From Impatiens glandulifera (lineage: Eukaryota; Streptophyta; Magnoliopsida; Ericales; Balsaminaceae), in the NCBI RefSeq assembly GCF_907164915.1, contig NC_061866.1, positions 53,943,814 through 54,007,813 on the forward strand: 64,000 bases of DNA. The letters are read 5' to 3'. Of the stretch, positions 23,151 to 33,599 are shown piece by piece. Both the position numbers and the translations under genes were made by a program. Within the stretch, counting starts at the first letter, position 1. Every line of letters begins with the position of its first letter. The notes under the pieces are model-generated. The model was not told the origin of the DNA and made no database searches. It was given only the letters and a program-made list of their open reading frames with translations.

Positions 23151-23680
23151 TGTGGAGTCGTGAAGATGTGGATTCAAGTTCGGTCGATGGGGAGCCGGTT
23201 ACGAATCGCCGTGAAAAGGAGGCAGGAAGAGAGAGAGATGAATCGGGCGGAAATGATTATAAAATAATCATATTAGGGGGTATATATATTCATGTAACCG
23301 GTGCGAACATGTCTTCTTTCGAAAAGCGACTATTCATTCCATGTAACATGACACAGGGACCAGGGGCGAATAAGTGTTCTCTCGAGAAGCGACTATTCAA
23401 TCCATTTTACATGGAACATGGTCTAGGCGAACAAATATTCTCTTCCAGCAAAAAAATTTAAATAAAAAAAATTAATGAATTAATTGAAGCGAATATTATA
23501 TCGCTGCATGTCATTTTAAATTAATTAAATTAACATTTATTAATAAACGGAAAAAAAAATATAAAAAAAAATCTAGCCGGTAATTGAGGCGAAGAATTGT
23601 TCGGTTGCTGCATGTCATCTTCAATTAATTGAATTAATATTTAATAAACGGAAATATAAAATCCATGTCATTTTGGTCTT
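23151..23680 (-). repeat. Copy of subterminal sequence serving as BRCT-gene upstream region
   Basis: Read on the minus strand from 23680, this matches the left subterminal region from about 3238 to 3410 (AAGACCAAAATGACATGG onwards), then switches to a piece like 2740-2790 (ACATGCAGCGATATAATATTCGC). Two copies of a GCGAACA/GAAGCGACTATTC module precede the BRCT 5' leader. At 23681 it is joined directly to truncated exon 6 of the right-arm B copy. The likely role is the promoter region of the BRCT gene, by position only. Confidence 0.7.
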
Positions 23681-24379
23681 CAAAATGTATGACCAAACGT
23701 CAATAATCATACTGTCTACCCAGGTTTGATCAGCCATTGTAAGCATGTCTCCGCGCGTCACGTGTAGACATAGGTTATCCGCAATAAATAACATTTCACT
23801 GCATGAAAACAGCAAAACATGTTTCAAAATGGTGTACAAATCCTATTTTTTAGGAATAATTAAGCATTTGCAGGAAACATTACCTTGGATCAAGTCCTCC
23901 AGCAAATATGAAACCCACAAAAATCTTCTGAAAGTTTGTTAGTTTTTTTTCATCCCTAAACATTTTATTCAAATATGGGGTTTTCAAAGCTGGAGGCAAT
24001 TCCAATGCTTTAAGCCATTCTTTCATTTGCATGTTTGGACGAGAAGAGCCAGTTTGAAGTGGCGGTAGTAGACTGGAGATGCCTTCTTCCGGTTCATTCT
24101 TTACTATCTCCAAAGAAGAGGCTGTTTGAAGTGGCGGTGGTAGACTAGAGATGCATTCTTCAGGTTCCTTTTTAACTATCGCCAAAGAAGGGGAGTTTTT
24201 GTTGGTTTCGGTTTTGATGACATCGGTTAACCAATCAGTTTTCAAATTTCGGGGGGCTTTTCTTTGGACATTTAAGGCCTTTGAAGGTCCTGCTTCCTCT
24301 TTTTTTGGGATAATTTGGGTAGGAGGCAAGGCTGGGGTGGTTGGAGTGCTGGTGTTCGTGTTGGTTTCTGTTTTGGGAG

Positions 24380-24780
24380 TAATTGGGTTGGCTTTGGGTT
24401 TGGCTTGTGCAATTGGAGGGGTTGGGGCTGGTGTTTTGAGTGGAGGAATGGGGTTGGCTTTGGCTTGTGCCATTGGAGGGGCTGGTGTTTTGAGTGGAGG
24501 AATGGGGTTGGCTTTGGCTTGTGCCATTGGAGGGGCTGGTGTTTTGAGTGGAGGAATGGGGTTGGCTTTGGCTTGTGCCATTGGAGGGGGTGGGGTTTTG
24601 AGAGGAGGAATGCGGTTGTCTATGGCTTGTGCAATTGGAGGGGTTGGGGCTAGTGTTTTGAGTGGAGGAATGGGGTTGGCTTTGGCTTGTGCCATTGGAG
24701 GGGGTGTGGTTTTGAGTGGAGGAAGGGGGTTGGCTTTGGCTTGTGCCATTGGAGGGGTTGGGGCTGGGGTTTTGGTTTCT
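24380..24780 (-). repeat. 54-bp-type tandem repeat in right copy of B
   Basis: About seven to eight degenerate units are homologous to the left array, with unit variants such as MAQAKANPIPPLKTPAPP. Unit lengths and spacers vary more than in the left arm, so the arrays have diverged in copy number since the arms formed. Confidence 0.8.
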
Positions 24781-26458
24781 ATTTTGAGTGGAATGGGGTT
24801 CTTGTGGGATTGGGGTGTTGGTGTGAGGGTGGTTTGTGTGTTGTCTAGGGTGTTTACAGGAAGGGTGTTGCATTTGGCTTGTTGTCGGCGTTGATATTTT
24901 TTTGGATGTTGGGAGAAAGGGTGCTCTTGTTGGATGGGGCCGTTGGTGGGTGGTTGGCTTTTGTCTTTGTTTCGGTGGTGGGGGTGAATGTGTTCTTGTT
25001 CGATGGGGCCGTTGGATTGGTGTTGGCAGGGTTGTTGGTAGGAAGGGTGTTGCCTTTCGCTTGGGTGGTGGCTTCTGTGTTGGGGTTAATGCCACTTCCT
25101 CTGGGCTGCTGCTTTTTTTTTTGTCCAGGCTCCGCTGTAAGCCTTCCCTCAGGATTGCATTGGAGTTTAGTACCGTGGCCAATGGCTCAAATGCAGACTG
25201 TACAAGTTCCATGGCGTTTATCTGGTGCATCTCATTCAGATATTTAGCCCCTTGTGCCAATTCTTCTGCAGCGGCCGCAACCTTCCTCAAACATGATGCC
25301 AGGTTTTGTGTAATTGGAGCATGCTCAGTTGGATGGTCATCTCCAGATTGTGGTGGTGTTGGCTGCACATTTTGTTGTATCGGTGGTTGCTCATTCGGAA
25401 TGGCTATGCGAGCAACCACCTTACCATGTCCAAACCCCCCCTGTGCAGCCTCATACTCAACCCTTTCGTACATCTTCTTCTCGTCCCAGCATCCTAAAAT
25501 AGGAAAACTCCTTGAGATCTGACTGTTTACCTTGAACTCAACCACACGGTCCAAGTAGCACAACTGATACATTAGCATGAACAAATATATGTTACGTTCA
25601 AACTCATCAAAAAATTATGAATGTATAACCTCCAGCAAATAGATTTCTACACTCACCAAAAGAAAGGTTAATGGTCCATGGAAATAGGATGTCTTCTTTG
25701 CTTTCCACTTATAAACACTGTCGACTAGCCCGTCTAACGTGAACTTGCACCAGTTGTAGTCTTTGATTTTAGATACATCCTGGAGGGATTTCAGTACTTT
25801 GAATCTGTACATAAAACAGGAGTGACCGAAGCCATTGAAAATGATATTGAAGTTCTAAATGAAATCACAGAATTAATGCTAGGTTCTTTGGGTATACCTG
25901 CACTGTGGATTTTGGGATGTCCACAAAAAACTGGATACAACAAACACCACGAAGTCCATCTTGAAGTTACTGTCTCCTTCTGTGTTCTGTAGAATTTTCT
26001 CAGTCATTTGGTAGGTTGAAGGACCTCCACTGTTCTCGTATCCCCATCTCCTTCTCCATGCCGTGAGATGGTCCTTGTACACCTTGTCGCCCGTGTGATT
26101 TCCTAAACACTCTGCCACTACTAATTCCCCTCTGGGTATGTTCAATACACATTGAATATCCTCTTCATCAATCTGCATCTCCTCTCCACTGTGTAGGACG
26201 ATGCTCATCCTTCTGGGATTGAATAGACTGACAATGCACCGTGAGAATTGAAGTGGGTATTTTGATATGCCAAGTGACAGAAGGAAACCAAATCCTATGT
26301 CCCTCACAGCCTGCTTCTGTTCTTCCGATAACCTTTTAATCAGGTGATGAAGTAACGATGGAGAGGTTCTGCTCTTGAAATCAACATCAGGGTCACGAGT
26401 CCTTCTTCTTTTCTTCGTAACCTGGGACTCACTAAGTGCTTCATTCGCCGCGTTGGCC

Positions 26459-26598
26459 AGAATATCCAGTGGTGTCGTGGGCGTGCATGATGCCTCGGGT
26501 TTTCTTTTCCTTTGTTGAACACTACATTATCATTAGCAAATTGGATTACTTCCCTAATCCAAATATAGTCAAATTTGTACATTTTCTAACATTAGCGT
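26459..26598. repeat. 140-bp duplication flanking the retrotransposon, left copy
   Basis: This segment recurs in direct orientation at 40663-40802 with two substitutions near its right end. It contains part of intron 2 and the start of exon 3 of the right-arm B gene. It is preceded by TTGGCC, which also occurs at the truncated LTR end (40657-40662). Confidence 0.9.
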
Positions 26599-27840
26599 TG
26601 TTAGGATTGGGGACGCCCTTGGAGGACCGGGGGTGTTTCCGGTTTCGGTAAGGGTGGCCGCTTACAACAACACACAACTCTTTGGTGATAGTCCGGTTAG
26701 AGACTAAAACCTTTCTCAGCACTGCACAGCCTGTCACAGACTCTTGAACCGGGTTCAAGGGCGGAAATGTCTGTTTCAGGTTGAAGCAACGAATGCGACT
26801 TTAGATGATGTTTAAGAAGGAGTCGGTTTAATGAAGGTGAGTGACCGGTTTTAGGAGTATGATTGTTTTTGAGGTTAAGGTTTAAGTAAACAAGAAATGA
26901 AAGCAAGAAAAGGAACACGAGGCACGAGATTTGTTTATGGATGTTCGGAGCAAACCCTCCTACGTCACCCCTTCTTCTCAGATTATGAGAAGGATCTCCA
27001 CTAACTCTTTAGAGTTACAATTACACTTCCGGTCGAGCCCAACTTCGCTACTCGTCGGTTACACCAAAACTCACACTTTGATGTAATACAACAACTCAAC
27101 ACAATAACACACAAATGGCTTCCGGTTTTAGGCAAACCGGTTTTAGAATATAAGACTTTATCTCTCTAGAATTTAATGCTTTGATGATTTGTTTTCGTAA
27201 TCCGTCACTTGCATTTAATGAAGACGATCCATCTTCCTTTTATAGCTGAAAGTAGCTAACGGCTACTTTCTTCTCTCTCTTGCGGATTGGTTGATCGTCA
27301 TCACGCCTGTTTGCAGAAAGGTTGCTTGCACGCTTCAACTTCCTCAACACCTGGCATTCATGCAGGTGACTCTGAGCATATGATGACATAGCCGGTTTTC
27401 AGATTGTAACACGTGTTGAACATCCGCCTCCGGTTGTCAGCATCGGATCAACAAAGCATCATTGCTTTCCTCGCATGCTTCTGATCGGATCCGATCTTCT
27501 TTTATTCTTTCGAGACACGTTTCTTCCGTCATGGTACGTCACTCTTGAGATTTGAATCTTCTGACCTTTGATCTGTACTGTCCGGTTTCTGTGTCTTGTG
27601 CATTATGATCCGGTTGGAATGTAATCTTTTGTTCTTCGTTAACCGGTCGCTTTGAGAAGGTGAAGCCGGTTCCTGTGATCTTTTAACTCGATCACTTGAG
27701 GCTGGTTTCTTTGAAGTAGTAGCAACCGGTTTTTGATGCCTCAACCGGTTCCGGTTTGTTAAGTACCTGCACATGAAGATTAATCTCTGTTTAGTTTATT
27801 TGGCCGGTTCAAAAAATTAATCTACTTAATTTTTCTATCA
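26599..27840 (-). repeat. 3' LTR (complete)
   Basis: In element orientation it starts TGATAG and ends CTAACA, so it has the standard TG...CA ends, over 1242 bp. It is rich in CCGGTT/AACCGG words. The left flank is the intact B-gene intron. Small ORFs inside it are not genes. Confidence 0.93.
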
Positions 27841-28084
27841 ATTTCTCCCTTTTTGATTATTTAGAATAAATATTCAAAAATTGTAATGTGTGGCCGGTTT
27901 TAAGAAAATTAACTTACTTAATTTTTCTATCAATTTCTCCCTTTTTGATTATTTAGAATAAATATTCAAAAATTGTAATGTGTGGCCGGTTTTAAGAAAA
28001 TTAAATTACTTAATTTTTCTATCAATTTCTCCCTTTTTGATTATTTAGAATAAATATTCAAAAATTGTAATGTGTGGCCGGTTA
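27841..28084 (-). repeat. Polypurine tract in 92-bp tandem repeats
   Basis: The polypurine tract AAAAAGGGAGAAAT (27854-27841 on the minus strand) directly precedes the 3' LTR. The tract and its neighbourhood are repeated with a 92-bp period at 27841, 27933 and 28025. Each unit also contains a diverged copy of the outer end of the LTR (GGCCGGTT...ACTTAATTTTTCTATCA on the plus strand). Confidence 0.85.
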
Positions 28085-28305
28085 AGAGTATGAGTTCAAT
28101 TGCTTTGAGAGAAACGTGTTTGAAAAACATGAGTTTGATTTTTGATAAGTGTATGTTTTGAAGAAAAATAAGTAAGATTTTTAAGAAAAAATATGTTTGA
28201 AAAACATAAAACATATGTTTGAAAAACATAAAAGATAGCAAAGTAACCAAGTTCTGAAACACAGTAAAACATAATTGTTCAAAAATAATTATAGAAATAG
28301 AGTTT
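28085..28305. other. Non-coding DNA between accessory ORFs and polypurine repeats
   Basis: This is an AT-rich stretch with repeated GTTTGAAAAACATAAAA words. No gene is supported. Confidence 0.5.
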
Positions 28306-28795
28306 TTAGGGCTTGGATGGTCCCCCCTTGTGTTGCTCTTTTTCCAGCACTTTTTCTAACCGTCTTCTTTCTTCTTCTTGCCTTGCTCTGTGTTCTCTAG
28401 CACGTCTGTCGGCATCAATCAGCACACCGGCCCATACACTTGAATGACCGGTGACCTTTTTCTTAAGGTTGAAGTTGGCGCAAACTGGCTTTGGCGGTGG
28501 AGGAGGTGGAGCAGTCGAAGGTCTGAAGCTTAGAGTTGCTGTGGGTTCTCCGGTTGTCCTTCTCTTCCGTCTGTTAAGTTCCTCCGGATCTTCTTCTTCT
28601 TCCTCATCAAGCGGTTCCGCATTTATCGCAACCGGTGCGGCTGTTTTCTGTTCTGCCCGCTTCATCACGTTTTTAACAGCACTTCGCTTCTTCTTGTTCC
28701 TTGTACTCATGGAGTGGGACGATTGACCCAGTATCGGTTCCTGAACGTTAGCCTGCTCCTCTTCATTGCATTGTTGGTGCAAGCTCATGGTCTTT
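28306..28795 (-). CDS. Charged C-terminal ORF, probable continuation of accessory ORF 1
   Basis: This frame has strongly biased protein-like composition: an acidic run (DEEEEEDPEE), a proline run (PPPPPPKP) and a final coiled-coil-like stretch (RAREHRARQEEERRRLE). The 793-residue ORF upstream ends at 28763 in another frame, with a similar charged coiled-coil just before its stop. The two may be one protein joined by a splice or frameshift, or a -1 mutation may have split an original 950-residue ORF. A frame open from 28971 overlaps the larger ORF, and I take only the part after about 28795 as coding. Function is unknown. Confidence 0.45.
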
Positions 28796-31144
28796 ATCTT
28801 CAAGTTCCTTCTGTAGCCGTTCTCTTTCAATCTCTTCTTCTTGCAATTTCCGTGCGGTTTCAGCATCCTTTTCGATTTGTGTTTGGGTTGAACTGACTTG
28901 AACCTTGGACATTTCCCCGATTTGAATTGCCATTGCTTGCAACATGTCCAAAAGTGGAGCGGTTGCGGCATTGACGGACTCGGTAATCATGGCTTTAACT
29001 GTTGTTTGCACGGTCGTGTCCATCATGGTTTGTAGAGAATTTAACATTTTATCTTCAGCCACTGAAATTCTTTCGTCGGTTATTGCTTTAAAGTTCCCAA
29101 GGCATGAATCAGCTGTTTCCACCACTGCTTGCTTGATTTGATCTATGTCCAGAGCTTTAGCCGGTTGAGAGGCTTCTTGTTCCAGGTTTTCAGAGGTGCC
29201 GGATGTTTCACCACTTATTAAGAAAGGCTTACTTTGATATAACTCAGGATTGTTGAATTGACGTTGGCAACTATTCCACCATTGCTTGTCAAGACGATCG
29301 AAATTTCGCACAAGCTGTTCTCGTACCCCAAGAAATCGTTCGGCCATCTTCATTTCAATCGGTTCTAGTGTCTTTCCTTGCATTTCTTGAAAGGCATTCT
29401 CAACTGCCTGTAACCAAACGTTTTCAAGGATTACCGGAGCTTTGTTAAACGCCGGTTGGATTAGATTAGTGTTAGCTAACTCGAGTGCCATTTCTTCTAG
29501 CTTGACGAGTTTGTCCCACTGTCTGTTTCCACTAAAACCTGGAAGCATGTCGGATAATTTGGTCTCGCATCGGAGCTTCACCCACCGGATGTATGGAGCT
29601 AGCGCATCACTTGCACCTTTGTTCATGTCTTGAATGAATTCCTCAAATAGCTCATTTTCCTGCTCTATGGTGTATGGAAACTCGTCTCCGGTTATGGCTT
29701 CAGTTTGAGGGTCGATTTGCAACGTGCCCGTTCCGGTTTCCGTTGTTTCTTCAAGAAGAATGCCTTTGCCTTTGTCTACCTGAGTGGGACCTTCTGGAGC
29801 TGTCTTGCCTCCTGCGGAACCGGAAGGTTCCCATTCTTCAATATTTTCCTCCTGAGCCGGAGGTGCAGTTTCTGTTGATTTGGTCGTCTCATCGATCGGT
29901 TGAACTTCTGTTTGATCAGGTATTTCAACCTGATTGTCTGGCTTCCGACGACTTGAGACATCGTCCTCTTCGGTTTCTCTTGTGATCTCCTGGACCACAT
30001 TCTGAATTGCTTCTGAGGCATTCAAGCCCACATCGGCTAATACCTCTTCGGCTTGCTTACTGGGTGACTTGGAGGTTGCAGAGTGAACATTTCCTTCTGC
30101 CTCCTCCTTTGAGCTTGACTTGTTCTCCTCGCTCTCCGAAGATTCGGTTTGCCTTGGAGAATTGGATGGGATGGGAGTTGGGATAACGGTGTTGATTGGG
30201 ATGGGCTGAAATACATTTGCGGTTCTTTCCGGTGGATTGTCCGAGGAAAGCGTTTTCTCGGAGTCCGCCTGTTTCTTTGCACTCTTCTTCGCAGCAACCT
30301 TCTTCCTCCTTTTCGGTTCTGGTGGAGCTTCTGCCTCAACCGCTTTTCTTGACGGTTTCTTCTGTCTTGTTTCTTCTTCAACTGGAACCGATGAGCTAGC
30401 TCCCTTAGATGATTTGGTCTTTGAGGATTTAGGTTTGATCGTCTTCTCCGGTTTTTCTGCCATTGACTCAGAGTCAAGAATGTTGGAGATTGGAAGCGGT
30501 ATGCCTTCACCTAGTTCCACATTAAGGAACTCAAGAATTTTGACGATTTGCATAGCATAGGCCTGCACCCGGCCATCTTTCTTAATCACCATCTGACAGA
30601 ATTCTTCATAGATGACGTACCCCCAGTCCACCTTGTCGCCGCGAACAATGGCTAACAACATTCTGAGCTTAAACTTTGTGAGGTTTTCGAAGTTACCTCC
30701 CTTTCCTTGGAGCGATTTGGCGATGACGGTCACTAACCATCTGTATTCAGGTTTTAGTTTGATCTTCCGGCTGCTGTGGATCACCAGATCCTGACCTGAG
30801 AAAGATACAACCAACCGGGCAGCATTTGATTCTGCTTCGGTTAAGTCGAACTTTAGGTCTGAACCTGTGTTGGGCAGACCAAGGGCTTCCGCAAAGATTT
30901 CTTCAGTGATGAGGACGGCCTTCCCGTTGACGGTAGCCGAGATCTTTCTCTTCAACAGTGTCGCCGTCGCTAAGAACTCCGTCACCGCCGCCGGATAAAT
31001 GGTGAACGGACCAGAAAGGAACTTCTCCAACCCAGATTCTCGTAGAAGTTGAAGAACAGCCTTGTTCTTGTCGTCAGCATGCTCGTCAATATCTGCGAAA
31101 TCTACCTGCAACATCCATTGAAATGGGGCTTTTCCTAGATCCAT
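28763..31144 (-). CDS. Retrotransposon accessory ORF 1 (793 codons)
   Basis: The ORF begins MDLGKAPFQWMLQVDFADI. Residues 1-230 form a domain shared with the two shorter ORFs upstream: ESGLEKFLSG, then FAEALGLPNTG, VDWGYVIYEEFCQMV and YAMQIVKILEF. After it comes a basic stretch rich in KSSKTKSSKG and RRKKVAAKKSAKK, possibly a nuclear signal. Then follow an acidic low-complexity middle and a C-terminal helical, coiled-coil-like region (about 600-790). The N-terminal domain resembles 'putative plant transposon protein' entries that accompany copia-like elements in other plants; that link is from memory. Function is unknown; an envelope-like, Gag-like or regulatory role is possible. No signal peptide or transmembrane helix is evident. 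A TATA box lies about 114 bp upstream. Confidence 0.75.
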   Translation of the reverse strand: MDLGKAPFQWMLQVDFADIDEHADDKNKAVLQLLRESGLEKFLSGPFTIYPAAVTEFLATATLLKRKISATVNGKAVLITEEIFAEALGLPNTGSDLKFDLTEAESNAARLVVSFSGQDLVIHSSRKIKLKPEYRWLVTVIAKSLQGKGGNFENLTKFKLRMLLAIVRGDKVDWGYVIYEEFCQMVIKKDGRVQAYAMQIVKILEFLNVELGEGIPLPISNILDSESMAEKPEKTIKPKSSKTKSSKGASSSVPVEEETRQKKPSRKAVEAEAPPEPKRRKKVAAKKSAKKQADSEKTLSSDNPPERTANVFQPIPINTVIPTPIPSNSPRQTESSESEENKSSSKEEAEGNVHSATSKSPSKQAEEVLADVGLNASEAIQNVVQEITRETEEDDVSSRRKPDNQVEIPDQTEVQPIDETTKSTETAPPAQEENIEEWEPSGSAGGKTAPEGPTQVDKGKGILLEETTETGTGTLQIDPQTEAITGDEFPYTIEQENELFEEFIQDMNKGASDALAPYIRWVKLRCETKLSDMLPGFSGNRQWDKLVKLEEMALELANTNLIQPAFNKAPVILENVWLQAVENAFQEMQGKTLEPIEMKMAERFLGVREQLVRNFDRLDKQWWNSCQRQFNNPELYQSKPFLISGETSGTSENLEQEASQPAKALDIDQIKQAVVETADSCLGNFKAITDERISVAEDKMLNSLQTMMDTTVQTTVKAMITESVNAATAPLLDMLQAMAIQIGEMSKVQVSSTQTQIEKDAETARKLQEEEIERERLQKELEDKDHELAPTMQ

Positions 31145-31257
31145 GATAGTTTTTGAGAGAAGAAGATGAAAAGTGATGATGATCGGAGAGAGGAGATCTT
31201 TGAAGTTCTGGAAATTTTAGAGAGAGAAAGCACGTGTGTTGAATGGGTTGAGTTGAG

Positions 31258-31265
31258 TTTATATA
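31258..31265 (-). promoter_or_regulatory. TATA box upstream of accessory ORF 1
   Basis: TATATAAA on the minus strand lies about 114 bp upstream of the ATG at 31144. Equivalent boxes precede the other two accessory ORFs at similar distances, which strengthens each call. Confidence 0.6.
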
Positions 31266-31663
31266 GATGGCGGTTCCAAGCGGTTTTGAAGATGAACCGT
31301 CAATTTAATGTTTTGGCGCCAACTTTCCCTCCAAAAAGTTACTGCCGTAACTTTCGGCGGTAAAAGCGGAAATTCGATGGGCGGTAAATTTGAGAGGTAA
31401 ATCCATGGGCGGTTAAGATTTTTCAAATTTTCATCCTTGCTCGAAGTTCCGGTTTCTTTTGAAGTTTTGTTAACCGGAGAGAGTTAAGTTAACTTTAAAT
31501 TTTTGTATAAGCTTGAAAAACCGGAAAGGAATAATGAAAATGAAAAGCCGGAGACTTTTTAAGATTAACTATTTCATTAGAAATAACATTCGATGTTGAG
31601 CGGTTTTGGTCGTACAACAAAATGACCAAGAACCGGAAAATAGAAGTAAAGAGAAAGAAAAAT

Positions 31664-32425
31664 TTAATCTTCGGTGAACCATCCTCCTTCCACCATCCTT
31701 TCATACCATTTTTCAATGGTGTTTTCAGGTGATCGTGCATCAATCCTTGATATCCACCTGTGCATCATGATCATGGTGAAAGTGTTGGACGGTCCAACCG
31801 GAACACCGGATCCAAGGTTGCGACGCTTGGACATCAGAAAACGGGTGATTTGAGGAGCATAACTGATCCTTCCTCTTTTACCGGTCATAAGCTGCTTCAG
31901 CTTATTGAAGAGATAGGACGCCCAGTTGATGGCGGAGTTGCGAATGATTGCTATCATAATGTCGAATGCCTCCCGGCTGTAGTTCTGGTTGGGCATTCGG
32001 CCTATGATAGACCTTTGAACCAAGTCATGCAGGACTTGGTAGTGAGGAGCAAGTGTCTCTTTCTTCCCAAAGTCCTTAATCGGGGCGTTGGAGGAAGAGA
32101 ACATGTGGAAGAAGTCTTCCTTAGCCGGCAAGAATGGCGTCGGGAAGTCAGAAAAGCCTTCGATCGGAAGGTGAAAGAAGGTGGCGAATTCCTTCTCAGT
32201 AAACTGGAGGAATTGGCCGTCGATGATGGTGAGAATGCTGTCATCATCCAAGACATGACCGTTGTTAAAGAATTCATACACCTCCTCTTCGAGGATGGTG
32301 TCCGAACCCTTGAGAAATCCTTTCAAACCAGAGTCTATGATGTGCTGAAAAATGCCGTCATAGTAGGCACTCTCCTTGATATCCTCGAAATCGATGATAA
32401 GAGTGTTTCTTAGCTCGGCAGACAT
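31664..32425 (-). CDS. Retrotransposon accessory ORF 2 (253 codons)
   Basis: The ORF begins MSAELRNTLIIDFEDI. It is a full-length single copy of the accessory domain: DSGLKGFLKG, then FATFFHLPIEG, INWASYLFNKLKQLM and YAPQITRFLMSKRRN. It aligns along its length with the N-terminus of accessory ORF 1 and with accessory ORF 3 but is strongly diverged, so the copies are old. The C-terminus ends in a WYERMVEGGWF-type tail. Nothing indicates catalysis, and no membrane segment is evident. It sits between the other two accessory ORFs on the same strand and is separated from both by untranslated DNA. Confidence 0.72.
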   Translation of the reverse strand: MSAELRNTLIIDFEDIKESAYYDGIFQHIIDSGLKGFLKGSDTILEEEVYEFFNNGHVLDDDSILTIIDGQFLQFTEKEFATFFHLPIEGFSDFPTPFLPAKEDFFHMFSSSNAPIKDFGKKETLAPHYQVLHDLVQRSIIGRMPNQNYSREAFDIMIAIIRNSAINWASYLFNKLKQLMTGKRGRISYAPQITRFLMSKRRNLGSGVPVGPSNTFTMIMMHRWISRIDARSPENTIEKWYERMVEGGWFTED

Positions 32426-32526
32426 GGTGATGAAGAGAGGAAGATCTTAAGAGAGTTCTTGAGTTTTTGAGTTTTAGAGAGAAGAATGCTTGAAAGCGTG
32501 TTTTTGAAAATGGAGGTTGAATCCCC

Positions 32527-32533
32527 TTTTATA
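32527..32533 (-). promoter_or_regulatory. TATA box upstream of accessory ORF 2
   Basis: CTATAAAAGGGG on the minus strand places a TATA box about 102 bp upstream of the ATG at 32425, a typical plant promoter-to-ATG distance. Confidence 0.6.
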
Positions 32534-32837
32534 GTCTGAGATGAATGAGAGCATTTAATGAGAGGATTTAAAAATCTAGCCGTTTATGCTTAGTCATTAA
32601 TGTTTTTGTGATTTTCCAAGAGAATAAAGGCAAGTCTTGTCAAATCAATTCAGGCATGCTTTGAGATTTATATTTCCAAGAGTGAAATGATTTATTTTTG
32701 ATACGACGCATTGAATATTGTAGATTTTGACTTGGAAAGGAAAGAAATCTGATTCATTAATTGAAGTACGAAACCGGTAGTACAGCAAAAGTACCGGTTT
32801 TGTAAAGAAAGGATAAAAGAAAATAGGAAAGACAGGT

Positions 32838-33599
32838 TTAGACATTTGATGACTCAGCCGCTTGAGCATTTGAAGCCTCAGCCGCTTGAATTCTTCTGGC
32901 TTTAACCGCTTCCCACCGGTCGATCATCTCTTGTACTCGTTCTTTGGTGAGCACGTGCCTTGGATGAAGAGTGACGAAGGCTCCGGTGTGGATCTCCAGA
33001 CTTGCGCAGAAACCGCTCAGCTGAGGAGCGTAGCCGGTTTTGTTGGAGAGAATCATCTTCTTCAGGTTACTGAAGATGATCCAGGACCAGTTAACCGGTG
33101 TCCCAACCGTTACGGCGATCATCATCTCGAATACCCTCTGAGTGTAATAGTAACTTTTCTCTCTGCACAAGACAGATTTTCCCAGAATCTCGCAGAGAAT
33201 CTGGTACTTGTGAGAAAGTTGACTCTTAGCACCCCAGGGTTTAACCGGGATGTTAGATCCAGAGAACCGGCGACACATTTCTTTCATTGTCACCGGAGAA
33301 TAGGTTAGGTCGGTTACCCCTTCATTGGGTAAGCCGCAGTATACAGCGAAATCCGTCTCGCTGAATAGGAATTTTTGACCGTAAACCTGTGCGACGAGTA
33401 TATCTCGATGCACTTCTTTCACGGTTTCGAACAGTTCTTCGACTACAAGGTAGTCGATGATGAACCTGTTCTCAAGAAAACTTCTTAGCCCACTCCTTTC
33501 AATGGCTAAGAACATTTCCTTGACTTCATGATCCTCATATTGGTAGATTGATTCAAAATCTGCCAATAGGATCTTCTTGGCTAGGGGGTTGGTATTCAT
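32838..33599 (-). CDS. Retrotransposon accessory ORF 3 (253 codons)
   Basis: The ORF begins MNTNPLAKKILLADFESI. It shares the accessory domain in the same order: RSGLRSFLEN, then FAVYCGLPNEG, VNWSWIIFSNLKKMI and YAPQLSGFCASLE. It ends in an Ala/Glu-rich tail with a short repeat (AAEASNAQAAESSNV). It is the first accessory ORF after pol and the same length as accessory ORF 2. No function is recognised. Three diverged copies of one domain in one retrotransposon suggest duplication and specialisation. Confidence 0.72.
   Translation of the reverse strand: MNTNPLAKKILLADFESIYQYEDHEVKEMFLAIERSGLRSFLENRFIIDYLVVEELFETVKEVHRDILVAQVYGQKFLFSETDFAVYCGLPNEGVTDLTYSPVTMKEMCRRFSGSNIPVKPWGAKSQLSHKYQILCEILGKSVLCREKSYYYTQRVFEMMIAVTVGTPVNWSWIIFSNLKKMILSNKTGYAPQLSGFCASLEIHTGAFVTLHPRHVLTKERVQEMIDRWEAVKARRIQAAEASNAQAAESSNV

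Noticed and set aside
26459..26598. A very long true target-site duplication made by the integrase
   Set aside because: Copia integrases make short duplications, and the adjoining LTR end is missing with TTGGCC microhomology at the switch. Repair-type rearrangement explains both facts together.
26697..27774. ORFs in the LTRs (also 39355-40631)
   Set aside because: They are identical in both LTRs, short and without motifs. They lie over regulatory LTR sequence.
30037..30510. Arg-rich 157-codon ORF antiparallel in frame to accessory ORF 1
   Set aside because: It is a shadow frame of the lysine-rich section of the 793-codon ORF.
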